Shown one piece after another: positions 1 through 7,793 of a stretch of 39,211 bases of DNA. Under the pieces are notes generated by a model that was given only the letters and a program-made list of their open reading frames with translations, did not search any database and was not told the DNA's origin. Position numbers and translations under genes: made by a program. Location of the stretch: the NCBI GenBank assembly GCA_017651645.1, contig JAGCCO010000019.1:1-39211 (forward strand). The letters are read 5' to 3'. Positions within the stretch are counted from its first letter, which is position 1. Each line of letters begins with the position of its first letter. The DNA is from Bacteroidales bacterium (GTDB lineage Bacteria; Bacteroidota; Bacteroidia; Bacteroidales; F082).

Positions 1-4
1 AATC

Positions 5-54
5 TAAATATAAATATAAATATAAATACATATTAACTAAACATATTAACTAAA
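5..54. repeat. Back-to-back short tandem repeats upstream of the first ACP gene
   Basis: Four perfect copies of the hexamer TAAATA occupy 5-28 and are followed directly by two perfect copies of the 13-mer CATATTAACTAAA at 29-41 and 42-54. They lie immediately before the start at 66. No clear TAnnTTTG promoter element is visible in the 65 bases available, so whether this is a leader, a spacer or a slippage-prone tract cannot be decided. Confidence 0.85.
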
Positions 55-65
55 ACAGAGAACAA

Positions 66-296
66 ATGAACTTAAATGAATTTATCGCTCACTTCGCTGA
101 GCAGTTTGATGACACAGACATCAACGAGCTTAAACCCGAAACCGAATTCCGTAAGTTGGACGAATGGTCCTCACTGATGGCGCTCTCTATCATTGCCATG
201 GTGGATGAGGAGTACAATGTCACCCTGCAGGGCAACGACATGAAGGCTGCTGCCACCATTGGTGATCTCTTCAATATCGTTCAAAGCAAACTGTGA
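66..296 (+). CDS. Acyl carrier protein (first copy)
   Basis: A 76-residue acidic protein with the size and helical pattern of a phosphopantetheine-binding carrier protein. The attachment motif reads EWSSLMAL, so Ser36 is the likely 4'-phosphopantetheine site; the usual Asp of the DSL motif is replaced by Ser. By family knowledge it would carry an acyl group as a thioester in the cytoplasm. It is followed 3 bp later by an SDR reductase, with an AMP-forming ligase, a second ACP and a KASIII-like synthase downstream, so it is probably a pathway-specific carrier rather than the housekeeping AcpP of fatty acid synthesis. Which acyl group it holds cannot be read from the sequence. It could instead be a peptidyl carrier-like protein. 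Confidence 0.88.
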   Translation: MNLNEFIAHFAEQFDDTDINELKPETEFRKLDEWSSLMALSIIAMVDEEYNVTLQGNDMKAAATIGDLFNIVQSKL

Positions 297-299
297 TCT

Positions 300-1049
300 A
301 TGTACAACCCTTTTTCTTTAGAAGGGAAAACTGTTTTGATCACCGGGTCCTCATCTGGGATAGGGGCTGAGACAGCGATTGAATGTTCGCGACTGGGTGC
401 AACCGTCATCATTACTGGACGGAATGAACAACGTCTACAGGAAACTTTTTCTTGTTTGGACTTCTCTTTCTCTGAAAAGCATCAACAGATAGTTGCAGAT
501 TTGACCGACGAAACAAGTCTAGTGAGTTTGGTCGATCAGCTTGATTCTCTTGATGGATTGGTAAATAATGCAGGTGTGAACAGAGTTAAGCCTTTGTCTT
601 TTATTAAGCAAGAGGATTTTGACTTCGTTTTTCAAAACAATACCTTCACGGGAATTCATTTGATTCGGCTCTTGTTGAAAAAGAAGAAATTGAATAAAAA
701 TTGCTCTATTGTATTCACGTCTTCGGTTTCCGCATTTTATAATGCTCCAGGACGGGCTTTGTATGCGAGCTCGAAAGCGGCTTTGACCTCTTTGATGCGT
801 TCTGCTGCCGTGGAGTTAGCAGATAAAAGCATCCGCGCCAATGCTGTTCATCCTGGTATGGTGGAGACCAAATTAATCCATGAGAGTCTCTCGGATGAAG
901 AGCGTGAAAAAGATATGCAGGAATATCCATTGAAACGTTATGGCCGACCAGAGGACATTGCTTGGGCTATTATCTATTTTCTTTCCGATGCCTCATCGTG
1001 GGTAACCGGCACCTCATTGACCGTAGATGGCGGTTTTATGCTTAAATAA
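300..1049 (+). CDS. SDR-family oxidoreductase (FabG-like)
   Basis: A 249-residue classical short-chain dehydrogenase/reductase. The cofactor motif TGSSSGIG lies at residues 15-22, NNAG at 89-92, and the catalytic set is Ser142, Tyr155 and Lys159 (YASSK). The C-terminal DGGF sequence is typical of the family. Arg41 after the second beta strand suggests NADPH preference, as in FabG. Placed between an ACP and an ATP-grasp gene, it plausibly reduces a 3-ketoacyl-ACP made by the KASIII-like enzyme at 4600, giving a hydroxyacyl group. That is inference from context: an SDR can also act on a sugar nucleotide or a free acid. The gene is full length, 3 bp after the ACP stop. Confidence 0.9.
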   Translation: MYNPFSLEGKTVLITGSSSGIGAETAIECSRLGATVIITGRNEQRLQETFSCLDFSFSEKHQQIVADLTDETSLVSLVDQLDSLDGLVNNAGVNRVKPLSFIKQEDFDFVFQNNTFTGIHLIRLLLKKKKLNKNCSIVFTSSVSAFYNAPGRALYASSKAALTSLMRSAAVELADKSIRANAVHPGMVETKLIHESLSDEEREKDMQEYPLKRYGRPEDIAWAIIYFLSDASSWVTGTSLTVDGGFMLK

Positions 1050-1085
1050 TTTAATTATTTCTAATTTGATTAAAACAAAAAGGAT

Positions 1086-2186
1086 ATGAGACATTACAAA
1101 AAAATTAGGAAATATTTGAATAGGATTGAATATTGGTTTTACATCAAATCCCGTTATTCTAGCAGTGCTGCTAGTTTAAAGAAGAAATTAAAAGATAAGG
1201 TTGTTGTTCCGTTAACTATAGAACAGAAAAAAGCAATTGATGCGCTATGGAAAGGTAAGAAGTTTGATTATGGATGGTTTGGTTTTTATAACTTTATAGA
1301 AACTAGTTCGATGTCTGGGACATCGAATCCTATAGAATGGTATATTCCCGATGATTTCTTTTATTCGGAGATAGATATGTATTTCAACCGATTGAAGGAA
1401 GGTTGGACTCTAGATGATAAAAATCTTTATGAATTATTGTTTAAAGGTGTTAATCAGCCCAAGACAATAGCTCGTATTGTTAATGGGGTTTTTCTTGATG
1501 CGGATTATCAAAAAATAGGTAAAGAGTGTTTGTTAAACGAATGTAATCATGTCGGAAATGTTATCATCAAACCATCGGTTGGAACTGTAGGAGGCAAAGG
1601 TATTTCTTTCTGGAATGGATCCAAAGACACAGTGGCTCAGTTAGAGGAAATTATTAATAGTCGCAAAAACACGATAATTCAAGAAGTTGTCAAACAATCT
1701 CCAACTTTGTCACAATTACATCCTTCATCTTTGCAAACAATACGTATTATGACTTTGTATTCGAAAGGCGAAACTACAATTGTGTCAGTTGTTGTAAGAA
1801 TGGGACGGGGTAATGCAAAAGTGGATAATGTCAGTTCTGGTGGTATTGCGGTTGGAGTAGATGAAGCAGGGAGATTGCGAAGATACGCATACGATAATAA
1901 AGGAAATCGTTTTGAAAAACACCCAACAACTGATGTGGTTTTTGAGGGAATACAAGTGCCTAGTTTTTCTGAGTGTTGTGATTTGGTAAGATTTCTCGCT
2001 CCGCGATTAGGAAGAACTCAACGTTTAATTTCTTGGGATGTTTCTGTTGATGAGAAAGGAGCACCAATATTGATTGAGGCAAATTTGAATTATGGTGAAT
2101 TAGATTTTCACCAAATGTGCAATGGTCCGTTGTTTGGGTGCAAAACAGAAGATGTGTTGAATTGCATTTTTAAAAAGCAAATATAA
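1086..2186 (+). CDS. Sugar-transfer-associated ATP-grasp protein (copy 1)
   Basis: A 366-residue protein that I assign to the sugar-transfer-associated ATP-grasp family (ATPgrasp_ST). The nucleotide-binding strand and loop read VIIKPSVGTVGGKGISF (about 159-175). They are followed by LHPSSLQTIRIMTL (211-224), RMGRGNAKVDNVSSGG (238-253) and the metal-binding-type end LISWDVSVDE...IEANLNYGE. ATP-grasp ligases activate a carboxylate as an acyl phosphate and join it to an amine, hydroxyl or thiol. The substrate is unknown here. It sits inside the ACP cassette, between two SDR genes. The gene is clearly richer in A+T than the flanking 2211-5650 genes, which suggests a separate origin. Two relatives lie at 5662 and 17183. 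Confidence 0.85.
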   Translation: MRHYKKIRKYLNRIEYWFYIKSRYSSSAASLKKKLKDKVVVPLTIEQKKAIDALWKGKKFDYGWFGFYNFIETSSMSGTSNPIEWYIPDDFFYSEIDMYFNRLKEGWTLDDKNLYELLFKGVNQPKTIARIVNGVFLDADYQKIGKECLLNECNHVGNVIIKPSVGTVGGKGISFWNGSKDTVAQLEEIINSRKNTIIQEVVKQSPTLSQLHPSSLQTIRIMTLYSKGETTIVSVVVRMGRGNAKVDNVSSGGIAVGVDEAGRLRRYAYDNKGNRFEKHPTTDVVFEGIQVPSFSECCDLVRFLAPRLGRTQRLISWDVSVDEKGAPILIEANLNYGELDFHQMCNGPLFGCKTEDVLNCIFKKQI

Positions 2187-2210
2187 TGTTTTATTGAAAT
2201 ATAATAAATA

Positions 2211-2948
2211 ATGAATAATCTACTTGAAAACAAGGTGTCTATCATCACTGGTGCTGGTGCTGGCATCGGAAAAGCTGTTGCCCAATTGTTTGCTAACGAA
2301 GGAGCAGTCGTTTATGCTATGGACATTAAAGGTTTGGAATGGATTTCTGAGTTTTCTTGTGAAAACGGGAAAGTCGTCCCGATGGAACTCAATATTTGTG
2401 ATTTCGCATTGGTGAAGAATTCAGTGATGACCATTAAGAAAGAGCATGGCCGAATCGATGTGTTGGCAAATATTGCAGGCCTTATTTCCTATGAAATGAT
2501 GCCCATGATTGATTATGATAAGTTCAGAACCATGTTGGATGTCAATGTGGTTGCTTTGGTGCATCTGATGGCGTTGGTCTCAAGAATCATGGCACGTCAG
2601 CAGAGTGGCTCCATAATCAATATGGCAAGTATGGTAGGCGTGAAAGGCTCAAAGGGCCAACTGTCTTATGCGGCTTCTAAAGGCGCAGTCATTGCTGCCA
2701 CAAAATCAGCAGCCAAAGAACTTGCTGAAAGCAAGATTCGTGTAAATGCCATTGCTCCTGGAATGGTGGGCTCGGAAAGATTCAAGGCAGTTTTGGAAGA
2801 GAAATTTGCCCAAAAAATCAACGATGTGCCTTTCGGACGTTTGGCGGAACCAAACGAGGTGGCCAATTTGTGCTTGTTCCTTGCCTCTGACCAATCTTCT
2901 TACATGACAGGTCAAATCATTGGCATTGATGGTGGCGCTATAATCTAA
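2211..2948 (+). CDS. SDR-family oxidoreductase (second copy)
   Basis: A 245-residue classical SDR. It has TGAGAGIG at residues 13-20, NIAG at 87-90, and catalytic Ser140, Tyr153 and Lys157 (YAASK), with GIDGGAII at the C-terminus. Asp38 at the end of the second strand suggests NAD(H) rather than NADPH preference, unlike the SDR at 300, so the two probably catalyse different steps or opposite directions. It ends 5 bp before the AMP-forming ligase and is likely cotranscribed with it. A role in making or oxidising the acyl or hydroxy acid carried by the ACPs is inferred from position; a sugar substrate remains possible. Confidence 0.9.
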   Translation: MNNLLENKVSIITGAGAGIGKAVAQLFANEGAVVYAMDIKGLEWISEFSCENGKVVPMELNICDFALVKNSVMTIKKEHGRIDVLANIAGLISYEMMPMIDYDKFRTMLDVNVVALVHLMALVSRIMARQQSGSIINMASMVGVKGSKGQLSYAASKGAVIAATKSAAKELAESKIRVNAIAPGMVGSERFKAVLEEKFAQKINDVPFGRLAEPNEVANLCLFLASDQSSYMTGQIIGIDGGAII

Positions 2949-2953
2949 AGATA

Positions 2954-4342
2954 ATGTTCCTTGACTTAGACAAAAAGCCGAAAGACAAAATCGCTGTTAT
3001 TGACGACAGCGGTGCAAGTGTGACCTACGGCGAAATCTGTGGTTTTGTCCCGCGTTTTGCCCGTGCCTTGCCACAACGGTCTCTGATTTTCATTTTGGCC
3101 GAGAACAAAATCGGTTCTTTGTTGGGTTATGCCGGCGCCTTGTCGTCGGGCATCGTGCCTTTGGTGATCAGTGCCAAGACGGAAAAAACACTTTATGAGA
3201 CCTTGCGCGACAAGTACGCACCAGCCTATCTGTGGGCACCCGATGAAATCTTGCCCGATTTGGGCTATGAATCAACAGGCTTTTCTGAAGCAGGGTATAC
3301 TTTGGTGAAGACAGGCCTGCGTTCTCCAGCACTGCATGAGGATTTGGCTCTGTTGCTCCCTACTTCAGGAAGCACGGGCAGTCCCAAATTAGTGCGGCAT
3401 TCCTACCGTAACATCGAAGCCAACGCATGCAATGTGCTGCGTTTGTTTGGCTTGACGGAGGAGGAACGCCCTATGGCCGCCTTGCCGATGCATTACACCA
3501 TGGGCCTTTCCGTGATTGCCAGTCATCTCTTGGCGGGAGCCACGCTAATTCTCTCAGGCCGTTCCTTGCTTGACAAGGGCTTTTGGCAGATGATGCGCGA
3601 GCATCATGTCACCTCTTTCACGGGAGTGCCTTATAGTTACGAACTGCTGTCGAAACTGCGTTTCTTCCGTATGGATCTGCCCGACTTGCATACCATCACC
3701 CAAGGGGGTGGCAAGATGACGGAAGAGTTGTTTAAGGCTTGTGCCGACTATGCGGAACAAAAAGGCAAACGGTTTATTGCCACCTATGGACAAACGGAGT
3801 GTACGGCACGTATGGCTTACCTGCCGGCTGAACTGGCTACGACAAAAACCTGTAGCATCGGTATTGCAGAGCCTGGCGGACAGCTTTCCATCATCGACAA
3901 GGAAGGGAATGAGACCTTTGAGGGCGAGGCGGAAGGCGAGATGGTCTATCGGGGCGAAAACGTCACCTTGGGCTATGCCACGTGTGCTGAAGACTTGATG
4001 AAAGGCGACGAGAACCATGGTGTGATGCATACGGGTGACTTGGCCCGACGCGATGCCGATGGTTGCTATTTCATCATCGGCCGGTTGAAGCGTTTCCTGA
4101 AAATTTTCGGACTGCGCATCGGTCTTGATGAGGTGGAGCTTTTGGTCAAGTCGGAGTTCAATACCGACTGCTATTGTAGCGGTACCGACGAAATGCTGAA
4201 CATCAGCATTACCAATGCGGCCGTGGCTGATGAGGTGGCTGCCTTCGTGGAGGAGAAGACCCATCTCTTCCACAAGAACATTGCAGTGAAAACCGTGCAA
4301 TCCATTTTGAGAAATGAAGCTGGAAAAGTGATAATACAATAA
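2954..4342 (+). CDS. AMP-forming acyl/amino-acid ligase
   Basis: A 462-residue adenylate-forming enzyme of the ANL superfamily, on the short side for the family. The P-loop-like core is LLLPTSGSTGSPKL (about 133-146). The adenine region reads ATYGQTECTAR, the TGD motif lies in MHTGDLARRDADG, the hinge region is GRLKRFLKIFGLRI, and a putative catalytic A10 lysine lies at the very C-terminus (NEAGKVIIQ). By family it activates a carboxylic or amino acid with ATP and loads it on a phosphopantetheine thiol. The ACP gene 16 bp downstream (4359) is the obvious partner, as in DltA/DltC-type pairs. The substrate cannot be predicted from the sequence by eye. Confidence 0.9.
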   Translation: MFLDLDKKPKDKIAVIDDSGASVTYGEICGFVPRFARALPQRSLIFILAENKIGSLLGYAGALSSGIVPLVISAKTEKTLYETLRDKYAPAYLWAPDEILPDLGYESTGFSEAGYTLVKTGLRSPALHEDLALLLPTSGSTGSPKLVRHSYRNIEANACNVLRLFGLTEEERPMAALPMHYTMGLSVIASHLLAGATLILSGRSLLDKGFWQMMREHHVTSFTGVPYSYELLSKLRFFRMDLPDLHTITQGGGKMTEELFKACADYAEQKGKRFIATYGQTECTARMAYLPAELATTKTCSIGIAEPGGQLSIIDKEGNETFEGEAEGEMVYRGENVTLGYATCAEDLMKGDENHGVMHTGDLARRDADGCYFIIGRLKRFLKIFGLRIGLDEVELLVKSEFNTDCYCSGTDEMLNISITNAAVADEVAAFVEEKTHLFHKNIAVKTVQSILRNEAGKVIIQ

Positions 4343-4358
4343 ATAAAACCTTAAGTCT

Positions 4359-4598
4359 ATGACAAATTTAGAAAAATACAATCAAATCTTCGCGGAGGTT
4401 TTCTCTGCCAAGGAGGAACAATTGAATGCTGATTTCGACAGTCAGCATGTGGAAGGCTGGGACTCGGTGCGCCAACTGAGCCTGACCACCGCCATTGAGG
4501 ATGCTTTCGACATCATGTTAGATGCCGACGACATCATTGAATTCAATTCCTACGAGAAGGGAAAAACCATTTTGGGCAAATACGAAATAGAACTCTGA
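4359..4598 (+). CDS. Acyl carrier protein (second copy)
   Basis: A 79-residue acidic carrier protein. The motif GWDSVRQL places the phosphopantetheine serine at Ser36, here with the normal Asp-Ser pair. It differs clearly from the ACP at 66, so the two probably carry different intermediates or meet different enzymes. It lies between the AMP-forming ligase (ending 16 bp upstream) and the KASIII-like synthase (starting 1 bp after its stop), which fits loading by the first and use by the second. This assignment of partners is inference; the carrier-protein identity is well supported by size and motif. Confidence 0.9.
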   Translation: MTNLEKYNQIFAEVFSAKEEQLNADFDSQHVEGWDSVRQLSLTTAIEDAFDIMLDADDIIEFNSYEKGKTILGKYEIEL

Positions 4599-4599
4599 T

Positions 4600-5658
4600 A
4601 TGGCTTTCTGGAACATCAAAAATGTGTCGTTACGCGGTGTGACGGGTACCGTGCCAAACCATCCCATGAAGTCGGCGGAATTGCCTATCTTTAATAAAGA
4701 AGAGGCGGATACCTTCGACAAAACTGTAGGTATTCTTAGCCGTTACATTGCTCCTGAGGATGTTTGTGCTTCCGACCTTTGCCAGGATGCGGGAGAACGA
4801 CTGCTCGCTGCTTTGGGATGGGAAAAGGAAACCGTAGACGTGCTGTTGTTCGTTTCGGTGACTGGTGATTACAAGACGCCACCTACCTCGGCCATTTTGC
4901 AGGACCGTATGGGCTTTCCCAATTCCACTTTCGTTTTGGATGTGCCTATGGGCTGTTGTGGTTGTATCTACGGCATCACAGTGGCGGGCAACCTGCTTTC
5001 GGCAGGCACTGCCAAACGTGCTTTGGTGTTGGTGGGCGACACGGCCATGCGCATGGGCTCCACAAAAGATAAGAGCCGTATGCCATTGTTTGGCGACAGC
5101 GGTACCGCCATGGCCCTTGAGTTTGACCCTACTGCAGAAGATATCATTATTGAAATGAATACTTTAGGTTCTGGCTATCAGGCATTGATGACTCCTCATG
5201 GTGGCTATCGTCATCCAGTGACCAAGGAGTCTTTTGAGTACGAGGATTTCGGTAACGGGATTATCCGTTCGCCCAAAGATGCCTTAATCAATGGTATGGA
5301 TGTGTTCTCCTTTGCCATCTCCAAGCCGCCCATCAGCGTGAAGAACATGATGGAACGGTTGGGCTTGGATAAGGACAAGGACATAGATTTCTTCCTGATT
5401 CACCAAGCCAACAAGTTGATTGTGGACCGTATTGCAAAAAAGTTGAAACTAGACCCTGCCAAGACACCGTACAACTTGCAAGAGTTTGGCAATTTGGGCG
5501 GAGCATCTATCCCTATGTTGATGACGACAACGATTGCAGATGCCTTAAACACTCGACCCCTAACTTTGATGTGCTCTTCTTTTGGATTAGGGCTTACATG
5601 GGGAACGATGTTGATGAAGACAAAAGAAATGAAATGTGTTAACTTACACAAATTATAA
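4600..5658 (+). CDS. 3-oxoacyl-ACP synthase III-like enzyme (FabH/KASIII family)
   Basis: A 352-residue thiolase-fold protein. The three KASIII catalytic residues are visible: Cys119 in DVPMGCCGCIYG, His268 in FLIHQAN and Asn298 in EFGNLGGAS. KASIII enzymes condense a primer acyl-CoA or acyl-ACP with malonyl-ACP; some relatives instead transfer acyl groups to hydroxyls or amines. The cysteine-rich active-site stretch (Cys119, Cys120, Cys122) differs from the usual ACAGF pattern, which may point to an unusual primer or acyl-transfer chemistry. It follows ACP copy 2 directly and ends the acyl cassette. A housekeeping FabH would usually sit with fab/plsX genes, not in a polysaccharide locus. Confidence 0.9.
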   Translation: MAFWNIKNVSLRGVTGTVPNHPMKSAELPIFNKEEADTFDKTVGILSRYIAPEDVCASDLCQDAGERLLAALGWEKETVDVLLFVSVTGDYKTPPTSAILQDRMGFPNSTFVLDVPMGCCGCIYGITVAGNLLSAGTAKRALVLVGDTAMRMGSTKDKSRMPLFGDSGTAMALEFDPTAEDIIIEMNTLGSGYQALMTPHGGYRHPVTKESFEYEDFGNGIIRSPKDALINGMDVFSFAISKPPISVKNMMERLGLDKDKDIDFFLIHQANKLIVDRIAKKLKLDPAKTPYNLQEFGNLGGASIPMLMTTTIADALNTRPLTLMCSSFGLGLTWGTMLMKTKEMKCVNLHKL

Positions 5659-5661
5659 ACA

Positions 5662-6762
5662 ATGGCTAAGTTAAAACAATCTCTGAAAAGACAAATCCAA
5701 GAAACAGTACCATTTTGGATTATAAGGAATAGGCGAAATATGTATGATGAACAAAAGTTGAAGCAATATATCGTCGACCATTATGGAGAAGAAAGACTTA
5801 CTCGAGCTTTTATCCGAGATATGAGAAATGCATTTTTGTTTAGAGGCGTTAAATACAAAGAGTTCTTCAAAATGAAATTTGAAGAAAAAACAAAAAAAGA
5901 ACGAAAACAATTTGTACCTCGTTGTGAAGAGTTGGCACTATACTATCAGGTTGATCCTCGAGATAAATTCAGAATGCTTCTTGAAGATAAATACCAATGC
6001 TATAATTTTTTTAAGTCATATTATAAACGTGGAATAATAAAAGTTAATCCGATCGATACTATTCATAGTAGTCAATTACTAGAATCGGTGTTAGGTTTTA
6101 TTAATTCATCAAAAAGTGGGGTGATGTTGAAACCGTATGATTCGAGCGGGGGACAAGGAATTACAATAATAAATCCACCTATCCAAGAAAAAGATCTTAT
6201 GGAAATATGTGCGAATTTTTCAAAAGAATTTGTGTTGGAGGAGTTGATTATTCAAAATGAAGAGATGGGTGCTTTTCATCCAAGAAGTGTTAACAGCATT
6301 AGGGTTGTTAGTGTTAATTATGGCAATGAAATAGAAGTTAAATGGCCGTTTTTTAGAATGGGACGAGGTGATAGTATTGTTGACAATGCTGCTCAAGGTG
6401 GTGTTTTTGCCGCTATTGATGTTTTTACAGGAAAGACTTTTGCTGCAGGAGATGAGCACAGTAATATTGTTTCTGTTCATCCTGATTCAAAGAAATCGTT
6501 GATTGGATTCCAAATTCCCAAGTGGGACCAGTTGTGTCAGTTAGTAAAGATTTTGGCAGGTAAAATTCCTGATTGCCGCATTCTTGGCTGGGATATGGCT
6601 TTGACTGATCAAGGTTGGGTCGTGGTTGAATGTAATTATGGTCCCCATTTGGTATATCAGTATATTGCGGGTAGTATTAGGAAAGAATTTGAGGAAGTTA
6701 GAAGTCGATTGGGGGCAAAGAAATATGGTGGCTATTATAAACGTTGGCAGTTTAAGCCATAA
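5662..6762 (+). CDS. Sugar-transfer-associated ATP-grasp protein (copy 2)
   Basis: A 366-residue member of the same family as the gene at 1086. Its nucleotide-binding region is GVMLKPYDSSGGQGITII (153-170), followed by FHPRSVNSIRVVSV, FRMGRGDSIVDNAAQGG (231-247) and the acidic end ILGWDMALTD...VECNYGPH. The first 110 residues are basic and probably helical. It starts 3 bp after the KASIII-like stop and is strikingly A+T-rich compared with the KASIII gene, a sharp compositional border. It probably ligates a carboxylate to a sugar, lipid or amine, but the substrate is unknown. It brackets the ACP cassette together with the copy at 1086. Confidence 0.85.
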   Translation: MAKLKQSLKRQIQETVPFWIIRNRRNMYDEQKLKQYIVDHYGEERLTRAFIRDMRNAFLFRGVKYKEFFKMKFEEKTKKERKQFVPRCEELALYYQVDPRDKFRMLLEDKYQCYNFFKSYYKRGIIKVNPIDTIHSSQLLESVLGFINSSKSGVMLKPYDSSGGQGITIINPPIQEKDLMEICANFSKEFVLEELIIQNEEMGAFHPRSVNSIRVVSVNYGNEIEVKWPFFRMGRGDSIVDNAAQGGVFAAIDVFTGKTFAAGDEHSNIVSVHPDSKKSLIGFQIPKWDQLCQLVKILAGKIPDCRILGWDMALTDQGWVVVECNYGPHLVYQYIAGSIRKEFEEVRSRLGAKKYGGYYKRWQFKP

Positions 6763-6822
6763 GTGTGCATGCAGTGTTCAATGGATAAGATATTTAAGAA
6801 ATAAAAGCAAAAGGGAGTGTTT

Positions 6823-7758
6823 ATGAGTTTTGTTATTCATCATTTAAAGTTGAAGAGAAAAATCCAGGTACTTAGGTATGCATGGAATGATTCAAAAGTT
6901 GTTGCAACGCGAAACGAAGTCAGTCGCATTGCTGTATATAAGGATATGTTGAAATGCTATCGGTTGTATAATTGTTGGAGCAATTATTATCGTGAAGCTG
7001 ATTTGTGGAATAAGTCTTCTGAAGAGAAAGTAGCGATGGCAAAGCAACAAGGAGAGCTTTTCGCCAAAAGGGATGAGTATGTCCAGTATAAATATGCAGA
7101 AAGAGCTTTTCTGAGTAAGTATTCTTCCATGAGATATGAAAAGTCTCCACGTTTAACCCATAAGCGGGCTGAAGCCTATCGTGAAAGATATCATATTCCA
7201 CAAAGTGTCATTATGCAATATGGTCTGATATTAATGACAGAGCATTATACCATAGGAAAACTAATAGTTGGGGAAAACTGTTTGTTAGGGAGAAATGTCG
7301 ATATTGATTATACGGGAGGCTTAGAACTGAGAGACAGTGTTTCGCTTATGGATGGCGTTAAAATTCTGACACACGCTCACGATTCCTTCAATATCAATAG
7401 TGATAATGATTATTTGCCTTTTTCGAATTACGCTTTCGCCACACCTCTGAAGATTGGGAAGAATACTTCGATTGGTTCAAGATCCATTATTCTGCCAGGA
7501 GTGGGTGAAATCGGCGAAAATGTGATGGTTTCAGCAGGTTCGGTGGTGAAGGAAAAGGTACCTTCAAATTGCATAGTGGCAGGTAATCCAGCAAAGGTTG
7601 TGGCGAAAATCCCCAAAGGCTTAAAGCGGGTTTATGAAACGGGATTTGGAGGTATGACAAAACAAGAGTGGAACCATTTGCCAAATGAAGAGAAACGTCA
7701 AGTGAAAACAGACAGATTAATGAAAAAGGCGGGTATGGATGTCGAAAAAGAAGGTTAA
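6823..7758 (+). CDS. Left-handed beta-helix acyltransferase with N-terminal extension
   Basis: About 311 residues. The ATG at 6823 is preferred to the GTG two codons earlier, because AAGGGAG lies just before it. Residues 1 to about 130 form a charged, probably helical extension (KYSSMRYEKSPRLTHKR near its end). The rest is hexapeptide-repeat sequence (IGENVMVSAGSVVKEKVPSN, then VAGNPAKVVAKIPKG), typical of maltose/serine O-acetyltransferase-like enzymes. It would transfer an acetyl or other acyl group to a sugar hydroxyl or amine. The next gene shares the same extension pattern, so the two are paralogues. The long extension is unusual for this fold and may bind a partner or membrane surface. 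Confidence 0.82.
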   Translation: MSFVIHHLKLKRKIQVLRYAWNDSKVVATRNEVSRIAVYKDMLKCYRLYNCWSNYYREADLWNKSSEEKVAMAKQQGELFAKRDEYVQYKYAERAFLSKYSSMRYEKSPRLTHKRAEAYRERYHIPQSVIMQYGLILMTEHYTIGKLIVGENCLLGRNVDIDYTGGLELRDSVSLMDGVKILTHAHDSFNINSDNDYLPFSNYAFATPLKIGKNTSIGSRSIILPGVGEIGENVMVSAGSVVKEKVPSNCIVAGNPAKVVAKIPKGLKRVYETGFGGMTKQEWNHLPNEEKRQVKTDRLMKKAGMDVEKEG

Positions 7759-7793
7759 ATAAAGAAAGGGCTTCCCTTTACAAATCATTCAAA

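Noticed and set aside
1062..1068. TAATTTG as a promoter before the ATP-grasp gene at 1086
   Set aside because: It is one base short of TAnnTTTG and no TTG element lies 25 bp upstream.
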